A stretch of 16,591 nt of DNA from an uncultured Prevotella sp. (GCA_900318855.1 ONMG01000161.1:1-16591), one strand, 5' to 3'; shown: positions 1 to 6,053, counted from the stretch's first letter. Notes: generated by a model not told the origin, from the sequence alone. Translations and numbers: made by a program.

Positions 1-1212
1 TGTGTGCTGTTGTTAGGTGTGCCTGGTATGGTGGCCGAGTTCGTCGTTGGACGCCATACATCGGCCAATGCTGCGAAGGCCTACCGTAAGATTTCCGGAG
101 GTGGCGGCTGGTCGGTGATAGGCTATATGGGTGTGTTTACTTCGATGGTCATCCTTGGCTTTTATGCTGTTGTGGCAGGCTGGTGCCTGGAGTATTTCTT
201 CGCGAGTGTCGCTGGCAATGTGGTCGGGTATCCTGGCGGTGCCGAAGAGGCTTTCCGTGCTTTTTCCACCAACAGTTATCTGCCGATGGTTTTCACGGTA
301 GCATTCATTCTGCTCACCCATGCGGTGGTGACACGTGGTGTGCGTAAGGGCATAGAGCGAGCCTCCAATCTGCTTATGCCCCTGCTCTTCATCCTGCTGC
401 TGGTGTTGGTCGTAGCCTCCTGTATGTTGCCGGGAGCTTCAGCAGGCATCCGTTTTCTCTTTAAGCCCGACTTCTCACAACTTAGCAGCGGTGTTATGCT
501 CGATGCTCTTGGTCAGGCCTTCTTCTCGCTCTCTTTGGGTACGGCTTGTCTATGTACGTATGCTTCTTATTTCAGCAGACAGACCAATTTGGCGCGTTCA
601 GCCTCGCAGATAGCAGGCATCGACACGCTGGTGGCTATCCTTGCAGGCTTAATCATCTTTCCAGCTGCCTTCTCGGTGGGAGTGAATCCTGATAGTGGCC
701 CCTCACTGATATTCATCACCTTACCCGAGGTCTTCTGTAAGGCTTTTGGTGGTGTCCCGGTTGTGGAATATGCCGTTGCTGTGTTGTTCTATGCACTGAT
801 GGTGCTCGCCGCCCTTACCAGTACCATCTCCATGCATGAGATAGGAACCTCATTCTTCAGCGAGGAACTAGGCTTGCCGCGTGGGCGAGGTGCATGGTTG
901 GAGACGGGTATATGCGCGGTGATAGGCATCTTCTGTGCGCTTTCGTCAGGCGCTGTTCCAGAGTTGCGACTGTTTGGATCGAGTCTGATGGAATGCTGCG
1001 ACTTCCTCACGTCGAACATCTTGTTGCCTTTCGGCAGCTTCCTCACTTGTCTGTTGGTAGGATGGGTTGTTCCCCGGCGTGTGGTTGAGGATGAATTTAC
1101 CAATTGGCATACACTGCGAGGAGGTCTTTTCGGAGTGTGGCTCTTCGTTATCCGCTTTGTTTGCCCGGTCTGTATTGCTGCTGTATTCCTGCATCAATTG
1201 AGAGTGATATGA
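1..1212 (+). CDS. Sodium-dependent transporter, NSS/SNF family (5' end cut off)
   Basis: The reading frame is open from the first base, so the true start lies to the left. The 403 visible residues are a polytopic membrane protein with roughly ten hydrophobic segments. Near the window edge the stretch GVPGMVAEFVVGRHT matches the end of TM2 and the loop after it in neurotransmitter:sodium symporters (family form: GIPxxxxEFxLGR). The missing part is therefore probably only about 50 residues, including the TM1 sodium/substrate-binding helix. Bacterial members (TnaT, MhsT, LeuT) import amino acids driven by Na+ through the inner membrane. The substrate cannot be told from this part. The protein ends LHQLRVI with TGA at 1210-1212. 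No strong terminator follows, only a 5-bp hairpin at 1223-1236 without a T-run. The family call is firm. Confidence 0.88.
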   Translation, partial: CVLLLGVPGMVAEFVVGRHTSANAAKAYRKISGGGGWSVIGYMGVFTSMVILGFYAVVAGWCLEYFFASVAGNVVGYPGGAEEAFRAFSTNSYLPMVFTVAFILLTHAVVTRGVRKGIERASNLLMPLLFILLLVLVVASCMLPGASAGIRFLFKPDFSQLSSGVMLDALGQAFFSLSLGTACLCTYASYFSRQTNLARSASQIAGIDTLVAILAGLIIFPAAFSVGVNPDSGPSLIFITLPEVFCKAFGGVPVVEYAVAVLFYALMVLAALTSTISMHEIGTSFFSEELGLPRGRGAWLETGICAVIGIFCALSSGAVPELRLFGSSLMECCDFLTSNILLPFGSFLTCLLVGWVVPRRVVEDEFTNWHTLRGGLFGVWLFVIRFVCPVCIAAVFLHQLRVI

Positions 1213-1273
1213 TAGCTGTACGCTACGCTGCCGTAGTGAAAGAATCAAAGGGTGGCTACGATTGGCGCCGAGG

Positions 1274-1316
1274 TGAAAAACAAAACAGAGGAACATCCCG
1301 AAGAATATTCCTCTGT
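1274..1316 (-). terminator. Rho-independent terminator of tRNA-Pro
   Basis: A perfect 9-bp stem, ACAGAGGAA at 1285-1293 paired with TTCCTCTGT at 1308-1316, has a 14-base loop. Read on the minus strand it is followed by TTTTGTTTTTC (1274-1284), a proper U-run. It starts 9 bases past the tRNA-Pro 3' end. The T-run lies on the minus side only, so it serves the tRNA rather than the transporter. Confidence 0.8.
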
Positions 1317-1324
1317 GCTTGCAG

Positions 1325-1397
1325 TCGGGATTAGGCGACTCGAACGCCCGACCCCTACGTCCCGAACGTAGTGCGCTACCAACTGCGCTAAATCCCG
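1325..1397 (-). tRNA. tRNA-Pro (anticodon CGG)
   Basis: The minus strand folds into a complete 73-nt cloverleaf. The acceptor stem is CGGGATT/AATCCCG with discriminator A. The D arm is GCGC-AGTTGGTA-GCGC, the anticodon arm CTACG-TTCGGGA-CGTAG, the variable loop GGGTC, and the T arm GGGCG-TTCGAGT-CGCCT with one G-T pair. The anticodon CGG reads the proline codon CCG. The C1-G72 end pair is typical of bacterial proline tRNAs. The 3' CCA is not encoded (the next bases are CTG), so it must be added by a CCA-adding enzyme. The gene has its own promoter and terminator. Confidence 0.96.
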
Positions 1398-1417
1398 AAT
1401 GTTTTGCTTTGCGAGTG

Positions 1418-1451
1418 CAAAGGTACAGTATTTTTTTTATTCGGCAGCAAA
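1418..1451 (-). promoter_or_regulatory. Bacteroidetes-type promoter of tRNA-Pro
   Basis: On the minus strand the -7 box TACCTTTG lies at 1425-1418. A -33 element TTTG lies at 1451-1448, giving a 22-base spacer, slightly longer than the usual 19-21. The initially transcribed bases after the box read CACTCGC. The site is the mirror image of the tRNA-Phe promoter. Confidence 0.7.
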
Positions 1452-1465
1452 TTTCGGCGGAAAAA

Positions 1466-1497
1466 TTTGTGGGAGTCGGACGAAATCACTACCTTTG
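1466..1497 (+). promoter_or_regulatory. Bacteroidetes-type promoter of tRNA-Phe
   Basis: The -33 element TTTG lies at 1466-1469 and the -7 box TACCTTTG at 1490-1497, separated by 20 bases. This is the consensus for the primary sigma factor of Bacteroidetes. Transcription should begin around 1500-1504 in CACTCGC, leaving a leader of about 40 nt before the tRNA. Confidence 0.8.
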
Positions 1498-1509
1498 CAC
1501 TCGCTTTTG

Positions 1510-1530
1510 GGATGCTTGCAGAGAGCATCC
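1510..1530 (+). other. Leader hairpin of the tRNA-Phe precursor
   Basis: GGATGCT (1510-1516) pairs perfectly with AGCATCC (1524-1530) around a 7-base loop. It lies between the predicted transcription start and the tRNA 5' end at 1541. Flanking TTTTG (1505-1509) and CAAAA (1536-1540) could extend the stem across a small bulge. It may guide or protect the precursor before RNase P cleavage. That role is inference. Confidence 0.55.
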
Positions 1531-1540
1531 GAACGCAAAA

Positions 1541-1613
1541 GGTGCCTTAGCTCAGGTGGTAGAGCAATGGACTGAAAATCCATGTGTCCTTGGTTCAACT
1601 CCAAGAGGTACCA
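1541..1613 (+). tRNA. tRNA-Phe (anticodon GAA)
   Basis: A full 73-nt cloverleaf is visible. The acceptor stem is GGTGCCT/AGGTACC with one G-T pair and discriminator A. The D arm is GCTC-AGGTGGTA-GAGC, the anticodon arm ATGGA-CTGAAAA-TCCAT, the variable loop GTGTC, and the T arm CTTGG-TTCAACT-CCAAG. The anticodon GAA reads UUC and UUU. CCA is not encoded (the next bases are CTT). The gene is single, with its own promoter on the left and terminator on the right. Confidence 0.96.
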
Positions 1614-1634
1614 CTTTCCATTATTATCTTTAAG

Positions 1635-1667
1635 AAGTTGTCTCTCCATGAGGCGACTTTTTTCTTG
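1635..1667 (+). terminator. Rho-independent terminator of tRNA-Phe
   Basis: AAGTTGTCTC (1635-1644) pairs with GAGGCGACTT (1650-1659), ten pairs including two G-U, around a 5-base loop. A T-rich run (TTTTTTCTT from 1658) follows. It sits in the 59-base gap between tRNA-Phe and the convergent minus-strand gene ending at 1673. Confidence 0.8.
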
Positions 1668-1672
1668 TAGGC

Positions 1673-2584
1673 TCATTCCCATTTAGGAGCCGTAAAGTCG
1701 ATATAGGGCAGCAGTCTCTCCAGTTCGCCGGATGTGAAGCTGCCGAACATGCGCATTGTGGTTGCATTGCGTATGTAGCCGCTCACCTTCCGGTAATTGC
1801 TTATCTCCTTGGCTTGCGAATAGTTGATATAGGGGTGGCGGAGAAGCTGACCGAAGGTGAGGCGGTTGATGAGCAGACGGTGTATGGCGTGGCTGTCGAC
1901 GGAGATGTAGGGCAGGGCTTCTTCGGGGAATCCTTCGATGTCCTTCAGTTGACTGGCCGAATAGTAGCCTCCGAGATGCTCCCGATATTTCACGATGGCA
2001 CGTGCGAAGTAAGCCCCGATGCCGGGAATCTTACGCAGTTGCGTGGTGTCGGCTCCATTGATTTCCACCTTTTCGCCCGTGTGAAGTTTGCGTGGATAGA
2101 GTGTTGTGTCGCGCTGTGGATGGTCTTCCTGCGGCTTCACCACGTCGGCAGCCATGCGATAGTCGTCTCTAATGACGATATAGGGGCGGAGCATCTGGTA
2201 TTGCTTCATGGTGAGCCCATGCAGACGGGCAAAGTCTTCGGGCTTGCGAAATTCGCCCCCTGCTGCTCTGTAGTGGTAAAGCATTCTCACCTGATAGGGT
2301 TTGAGCCCGAGCCGTAACAGTTCGGTGCTGTCGGCCGTATTGGGGTCGAAGGGGAAGAGTTCCACCGTGGTTCCTCCCGGTCCGTAGTTGTAAGCCTTTG
2401 GGGGTATGAAATCATGAGCTTTGGCGGCATCCTGCATGGAGAGGCTGTCGGCCTTCATGCTCTCTGCCGGGGTGTCCATGCGTCCGAGGAAGTAAGCCCC
2501 GGTCATGAGAATGGCGGCTACAATGATGATGAAGATGAGACCACGGCGGTCGGACTTGGTGAGCAGATTTGGCAATTTGCGCAT
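1673..2584 (-). CDS. Membrane-anchored helix-hairpin-helix (ComEA-like) protein
   Basis: This 303-residue protein starts with a short basic N-terminus and one membrane helix (about residues 15-34, IFIIIVAAILMTGAYFLG), so most of it probably faces the periplasm. Three helix-hairpin-helix units follow. The first is at about 78-140 (NTADSTELLRLGL). The second is at about 173-228 (VEINGADTTQLRKIPGIG, the classical HhH_3/ComEA form with PGIG). A degenerate third is at about 241-296. HhH units bind the DNA backbone without sequence preference. ComEA proteins hold incoming DNA during natural transformation, but they carry a single C-terminal HhH pair, so this is a relative and not proven ComEA. It starts 3 bases after the stop of the SGNH gene, so the two are almost certainly co-transcribed. 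A role in DNA uptake is inference. Confidence 0.8.
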   Translation of the reverse strand: MRKLPNLLTKSDRRGLIFIIIVAAILMTGAYFLGRMDTPAESMKADSLSMQDAAKAHDFIPPKAYNYGPGGTTVELFPFDPNTADSTELLRLGLKPYQVRMLYHYRAAGGEFRKPEDFARLHGLTMKQYQMLRPYIVIRDDYRMAADVVKPQEDHPQRDTTLYPRKLHTGEKVEINGADTTQLRKIPGIGAYFARAIVKYREHLGGYYSASQLKDIEGFPEEALPYISVDSHAIHRLLINRLTFGQLLRHPYINYSQAKEISNYRKVSGYIRNATTMRMFGSFTSGELERLLPYIDFTAPKWE

Positions 2585-2587
2585 AGC

Positions 2588-3442
2588 CTACTTCGTTGTT
2601 TCCGGATAGCTCAGGTTGGTGCCTATGAAGGCAGACTGCTTGAACTCCTTATAGTTCTTTCGGATAATCCAGTCAATATAGGTCATAAACATGTTGGCCG
2701 TGAGCTGATAGCCCATCACGTTCATATGTCCTCCTACGAAGTAGTGGTCCTTGAACTCTTTGTCGTAGACGGGCGCGTAGCGGTAAAGATCAATCACGTA
2801 AATGTTTTTGAAGTACTTAGGCAATTGCCTTACCACCTCGTTGTAGCAGTCCCAGTCGTTCCCCTCAGCTTTCTCCTTCGGTCGGGTGACAACAAAAATC
2901 TTTGCCCTCGGCTGAATGCTTTGTATACGCTGCACGATGCCTGCCATGTAGCCGGCGTAGGTGGGTGCGTTCTTCGTATAGTCGGTCTTGTTGATATCCG
3001 TGCTCAGGTCGCCCGTCCTGTATTTCAGACGGAAGTCGTTCACGCCCATAGCGATGATGTAGGCCTGCTTGGGATGCGTCTTAGCGAAGGCCCATCCGCG
3101 TTCGCCTGCTTCCTCTATCCATCCTTTGGCCGTCTGTCCGCCGTGGCTGAAGTTGTAGCCCTCCACTCCGCAGGCTCGGCAGATGAATTGTCCCCACGAG
3201 AAGTTGTACATGTCGTGGTAACCCTTTTTGCCATTGCTGTCAAGACTTTCCATTTCTCCGCTGCACAGGCTGTCACCGATGAAGCCCCAACTGCTGAAGA
3301 TGGCTGTGAATCCGGGTGTGGAGTGAATGGTGTCAAGCGGACCGCCTTCGTTGTTGTAGACAATGCTCTGAGTCTTTCCGCAGAGAGGAGCCAGGAATAG
3401 GAGAATGGTGAGGGCTGCAACCCTCAGTGTTTTCTTTTTCAT
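2588..3442 (-). CDS. Secreted SGNH/GDSL-family hydrolase
   Basis: The protein has 284 residues with an N-terminal signal peptide (about 1-25, KKK then a leucine-rich core, probable cut near KTQS). Family blocks are visible: IGDSLCSGE with nucleophile S58, a glycine block SHGGQTAKGW near 99-108, GVNDF with N135, and GGHMN with H239. The aspartate usually three residues before the catalytic histidine (DxxH) is absent (VGGH here), with D232 as the nearest alternative. SGNH enzymes are esterases or lipases, often removing acetyl groups from glycans; the substrate is unknown. It follows murF by 65 bases with no recognisable promoter of its own, so it may be read from the murF promoter. Being next to murF does not prove a peptidoglycan role. 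Confidence 0.82.
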   Translation of the reverse strand: MKKKTLRVAALTILLFLAPLCGKTQSIVYNNEGGPLDTIHSTPGFTAIFSSWGFIGDSLCSGEMESLDSNGKKGYHDMYNFSWGQFICRACGVEGYNFSHGGQTAKGWIEEAGERGWAFAKTHPKQAYIIAMGVNDFRLKYRTGDLSTDINKTDYTKNAPTYAGYMAGIVQRIQSIQPRAKIFVVTRPKEKAEGNDWDCYNEVVRQLPKYFKNIYVIDLYRYAPVYDKEFKDHYFVGGHMNVMGYQLTANMFMTYIDWIIRKNYKEFKQSAFIGTNLSYPETTK

Positions 3443-3472
3443 GTTATATGTTTTTTAGTTTAAGTGAAATAG

Positions 3473-3500
3473 GGGGCCTCGCCCTGCAAAGACGGGCCCC
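3473..3500 (-). other. GC-rich hairpin between murF and the SGNH gene
   Basis: GGGGCC (3473-3478) can pair with GGCCCC (3495-3500), and an alternative GCCC/GGGC pairing (3481-3484 with 3494-3497) competes with it. No clean T-run follows on the minus strand (CTATTTCAC), so it is at best a weak or leaky terminator or an mRNA processing/stability element. Confidence 0.35.
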
Positions 3501-3507
3501 GTGATGT

Positions 3508-4803
3508 TCAGAGTAGGGAGGGCAGCTCGAAGAGCTTGATGCCGTTGCTGCCCTTTATGAGTATGTAGTAGCCTTGAGGCTGCTCTTCGGCGATGGCTTT
3601 CTTCACGGCCTCCACATCGTCGAACTTGCGATAGGGGGTCGTCGTTTTTGAAAATTCCGGGCCTACGAGCCACACCGTGTCGGCTCCGACGCTTGGGAGC
3701 AAGTCGACGATGCGCTGATGCTCCTGCGCTGAGGCCTCACCCAATTCGCGCATGTCGCCGAGGATGGCCATTTTGGGTTTGCAGTCCATGCGTCTGAAGT
3801 TGACGAGTGCTGCCTTCATGCTGGTAGGGTTGGCATTGTAGGCATCTACTATGAGCTTGTTGTGCTCCGTCACCGTGAGCTGAGAGCGGTTGTTGCTGGG
3901 CTGATAGGCTTCAAGCGCCTCACAGATGGCATCTTCGCCGACCCCGAAATGGAGTCCTACAGCAATGGCTGCCAGCATGTTGTCGAGGTTATAGGAGCCG
4001 ATGAGGCGTGTTTGTACGCTATGCTCCTCGCCCCCTTGCTGGTGCCAGCTGAAGAGCAAGAATGGATTGCAGGCTGTCACGTGACCGGTCACCTCTCCAG
4101 TGCCGTCCTCACCGTAGGTCAGCTTGCGGGTAAGCCCCCTCTCGGCCGCCATAGCCGTGAGATGAGCGTTGCTCTCGTTGAGAAAGAGTAGTCCGTCGTG
4201 CGCTTTCAGATAGTCGTAGAGCTCACCCTTGGTGCGTTTCACCCCTTCGAACGATCCGAAGCCCTGGAGGTGAGCCATGCCCACGTTGGTGATGAGCCCG
4301 CACGTGGGTTCCACGTAGTCGACCAGTTGCTTGATGTCGCCAGGATGGCTAGCCCCCATTTCTACGACAGCTATTTCGTGTTGGCCATTGAGTCGCAATA
4401 GTGTGCGGGGCACCCCTACATCATTGTTATAGTTGGCTTCGGTGCACAGGACATTGTATTTCTTGGCCAGCACGGTGGATACCAGCTCCTTCGTAGTGGT
4501 CTTCCCGTTGGTTCCCGTGATGCCGAGCACAGGGATGCCGAACTGTCTGCGGTGCTCGCGTGCTATCTCCTTATAGGTGCGGAGCGTATCGTCTACGAGC
4601 AGGCAACGATCGTCGGTGGCATATTGTGGATTGTCGATGATGGCATACGCGCATCCCTTTGCCAGTGCAGAGGCTGCAAAGCGGTTGCCGTCGAATGAGG
4701 CACCCTTGAGTGCGAGGAAGATGCTTCCTTGGGGGCAGTTCCTGCTGTCGGTCGTGATACAGGGATGCTGCTTGTAGAGTTCGAAGATTTTGTTGATGTC
4801 CAT
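3508..4803 (-). CDS. murF: MurF, UDP-MurNAc-tripeptide--D-alanyl-D-alanine ligase
   Basis: MurF is the last cytoplasmic step in building the peptidoglycan peptide. It joins D-Ala-D-Ala to UDP-MurNAc-tripeptide using ATP. At 431 residues the length is normal for the family. The N-terminal uracil-binding domain contains TTDSRNCPQGSIFLALKG (17-34). The ATP-binding P-loop is GITGTNGKTTTKE (94-106). The central domain shows NYNNDVGVPRTLL (124-136) and VEMGASHPGDI (147-157). The C-terminal ligase domain includes VDAYNANPTSM and ILGDMRELGE. The start at 4803 is 50-odd bases below a consensus promoter. The gene stands apart from the usual dcw cell-division cluster, which is common in Bacteroidetes for a murF of this type. 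It is followed by the SGNH and HhH genes on the same strand. Confidence 0.96.
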   Translation of the reverse strand: MDINKIFELYKQHPCITTDSRNCPQGSIFLALKGASFDGNRFAASALAKGCAYAIIDNPQYATDDRCLLVDDTLRTYKEIAREHRRQFGIPVLGITGTNGKTTTKELVSTVLAKKYNVLCTEANYNNDVGVPRTLLRLNGQHEIAVVEMGASHPGDIKQLVDYVEPTCGLITNVGMAHLQGFGSFEGVKRTKGELYDYLKAHDGLLFLNESNAHLTAMAAERGLTRKLTYGEDGTGEVTGHVTACNPFLLFSWHQQGGEEHSVQTRLIGSYNLDNMLAAIAVGLHFGVGEDAICEALEAYQPSNNRSQLTVTEHNKLIVDAYNANPTSMKAALVNFRRMDCKPKMAILGDMRELGEASAQEHQRIVDLLPSVGADTVWLVGPEFSKTTTPYRKFDDVEAVKKAIAEEQPQGYYILIKGSNGIKLFELPSLL

Positions 4804-4854
4804 TTGTAGTGTTCTTTCTGTTTAGCGCATAGCGCCATTTCTTTGTCGCTTATG

Positions 4855-4885
4855 CAAAGATAGTGCAAACGAGGGGAACGGCAAA
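4855..4885 (-). promoter_or_regulatory. Promoter of murF (and probably the two genes after it)
   Basis: On the minus strand the -33 TTTG lies at 4885-4882 and the -7 box TATCTTTG at 4862-4855, with a 19-base spacer that matches the Bacteroidetes consensus. The leader is about 45 nt. The -33 element lies inside the left arm of a 13-bp palindrome (4880-4908). Confidence 0.78.
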
Positions 4886-4908
4886 GAAAAAAAACTTTTT
4901 TCTTTGCC
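4880..4908. repeat. Perfect 13-bp palindrome with 3-base centre
   Basis: GGCAAAGAAAAAA (4880-4892) and TTTTTTCTTTGCC (4896-4908) are exact reverse complements around AAC. The arms are A/T-rich with GC ends. The left arm covers the murF -33 element. It could be an operator or a bidirectional terminator-like hairpin; no gene ends nearby, which favours a DNA-level role. Confidence 0.8.
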
Positions 4909-4926
4909 ACTCCCGAGTGCCGCCTA

Positions 4927-4951
4927 TCTTCACGCTCCAGCGTAAAGTGTG
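4927..4951. repeat. 25-bp intergenic direct repeat, copy 1
   Basis: This matches 5002-5026 at 24 of 25 positions. The core is the palindrome ACGCT-CC-AGCGT (4932-4943) followed by AAAGTGTG. The start-to-start distance to copy 2 is 75 bases. It looks like a unit of a dispersed intergenic repeat (REP-like) family, but only these two copies are visible. Confidence 0.75.
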
Positions 4952-5001
4952 CTTCTATAGATGGGATGGATGCTATAGGTTTTATAAATGTCATATACTT
5001 G

Positions 5002-5026
5002 TCTTCGCGCTCCAGCGTAAAGTGTG
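5002..5026. repeat. 25-bp intergenic direct repeat, copy 2
   Basis: Second copy of the 4927-4951 unit with a single A-to-G change at 5007, so its small palindrome reads GCGCT-CC-AGCGT and keeps a G-T pair when folded. Conservation while the 50 bases between the copies differ suggests the unit itself matters or was recently duplicated. Confidence 0.75.
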
Positions 5027-5183
5027 TAAACGAGTGGCTTTGAATTTGGGCGATCTTTTAGAATGCGAGCAGTTGATGAAGACTTCGCGATAGGCGCTCT
5101 CGCCGTCGGACAAGTGCATCGCTTTGCAGGTTGCTGGGTAGGCTGTCAGTATTGATTTATTCCCCGAATAAAAGGCATTATAA

Positions 5184-5215
5184 TTTGCTATACTCACCGA
5201 TTTGCTGTAATTTTG
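5184..5215 (+). promoter_or_regulatory. Promoter of folP-cdaA
   Basis: TTTG at 5184-5187, 20 bases, then TAATTTTG at 5208-5215, which is a consensus Bacteroidetes promoter. The bases after the -7 box, CACTCGC, are the same as at both tRNA promoters. The leader is roughly 30 nt with no Shine-Dalgarno sequence. Confidence 0.78.
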
Positions 5216-5249
5216 CACTCGCAATATAAATCATGCACTTCAAGACATC

Positions 5250-6053
5250 ATGTTTCATCAACCGTTGACCGTAAATGTTCGTGGCCGGCTGCTATCCTTC
5301 GCCGAGCCACAAGTTATGGGAATTCTCAACGCCACTCCTGATTCCTTTTTTGCAGGCAGCCGTTGCTGCAGTGAGGAGAAGATAGAGCGGCGCACGCGCC
5401 AGATACTTGACGAGGGTGCGGGGGTCATCGACGTGGGTGCTTGCTCCACCCGTCCCGGTGGCGACCCCGTTGACGAGGCCGAAGAGATGAGACGATTGCG
5501 CGTAGCCCTCCCCATTGTGCGGCGTGTGGCTCCCGATGCCCCCCTGTCGGTTGACACGTTCCGTCCTTCGGTAGCCCGAATGAGTGTGGAAGAATATGGT
5601 GCCGACATCATCAACGACGTTTCCGAGGGTGCCGACAAAGAAATGTTCCCCGCAGTGGCCCGTCTCGGTGTGCCCTATATCCTGATGTCGCTCAAGAGCA
5701 ACCTCTCCGACATGCTCAAGGCCTTTGCCGACGAGGTACAGCAGCTGCGCGACATGGGTCAGAAGGACATCATCCTTGACCCCGGCTTCGGTTTTGGTAA
5801 GACCATGGAGGAGAACTATGCGCTCATGGGGCAGCTCGACAGGTTCCGCGTCATGGAATTACCCCTCTTGGTGGGCATCTCGCGCAAGCGCATGATCCAC
5901 CAGGTGCTGCATATCACGCCCGATGAGAGCCTCAATGGCACCACCGTGCTCAACACCATAGCCTTGATGAAGGGCGCCGACATCTTGCGCGTTCACGATG
6001 TGAGGGCTGCTGTAGAGGCTGTGAAGATTGTGTCGAATCTAAAGTCAGATTAA
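5250..6053 (+). CDS. folP: FolP, dihydropteroate synthase
   Basis: FolP condenses p-aminobenzoate with dihydropterin pyrophosphate to make dihydropteroate in folate synthesis; it is the sulfonamide target. The 267-residue TIM-barrel protein shows MGILNATPDSF (23-33), DVGACSTRPGG (61-71, the DPPP-binding loop), SVDTFRP (100-106), IINDVSEG (120-127), DPGFGFGKT (177-185) and LLVGISRKRM (206-215). The usual LMHMRG segment after the fifth strand is replaced by LMSLKSN (145-151), so the histidine is lost and the stretch is short. The start at 5250 is chosen because the ATG at 5232 is out of frame and soon meets a stop. cdaA follows 61 bases later on the same strand, and this pairing recurs across Bacteroidetes. 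Confidence 0.95.
   Translation: MFHQPLTVNVRGRLLSFAEPQVMGILNATPDSFFAGSRCCSEEKIERRTRQILDEGAGVIDVGACSTRPGGDPVDEAEEMRRLRVALPIVRRVAPDAPLSVDTFRPSVARMSVEEYGADIINDVSEGADKEMFPAVARLGVPYILMSLKSNLSDMLKAFADEVQQLRDMGQKDIILDPGFGFGKTMEENYALMGQLDRFRVMELPLLVGISRKRMIHQVLHITPDESLNGTTVLNTIALMKGADILRVHDVRAAVEAVKIVSNLKSD

Larger units (their letters stand above)
1411..1504. repeat. 15-bp perfect inverted repeat made by two divergent tRNA promoters
   Basis: The arms are 1411-1425 (GCGAGTGCAAAGGTA) and 1490-1504 (TACCTTTGCACTCGC), exact reverse complements separated by 64 bases. Each arm contains a -7 box plus the first transcribed bases. The symmetry probably reflects two identical strong promoter cores facing away from each other. 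Confidence 0.9.
4804..5249. other. Non-coding gap between divergent murF and folP
   Basis: This stretch of 446 bases holds the murF promoter, the 13-bp palindrome, a small palindrome CACTC-CC-GAGTG (4908-4919), two copies of a 25-bp repeat, and the folP promoter at the right end. I see no convincing gene in it. The short open frames crossing it overlap the repeats or run into murF in another frame and match nothing I recognise. Between 5030 and 5180 I see nothing definite. Confidence 0.7.

Noticed and set aside
1319..1633. Open frame spanning both tRNA genes
   Set aside because: It reads through two complete tRNA cloverleafs and their promoters, so it is not protein-coding.
2414..3400. Long open frame on the plus strand (328 codons) opposite the SGNH hydrolase
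   Set aside because: It is antisense to a gene with clear family motifs and a signal peptide. Its own translation shows no recognisable domain and looks like the high-GC shadow of the real gene.
4927..5026. Two similar repeats with a unique stretch between them, as in a minimal CRISPR array
   Set aside because: Only two copies, a 50-base interval, no third unit and no cas genes nearby. An intergenic repeat or binding-site pair fits better.
4593..5224. Short open frames across the murF-folP gap on both strands
   Set aside because: They run through the repeat units and promoters, overlap murF in another frame, and resemble no family. They arise from the repeats rather than being genes.
5232..5265. 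ATG at 5232 as an earlier folP start
   Set aside because: It is out of frame with folP and meets a TGA after a few codons; the in-frame ATG at 5250 is the sensible start.
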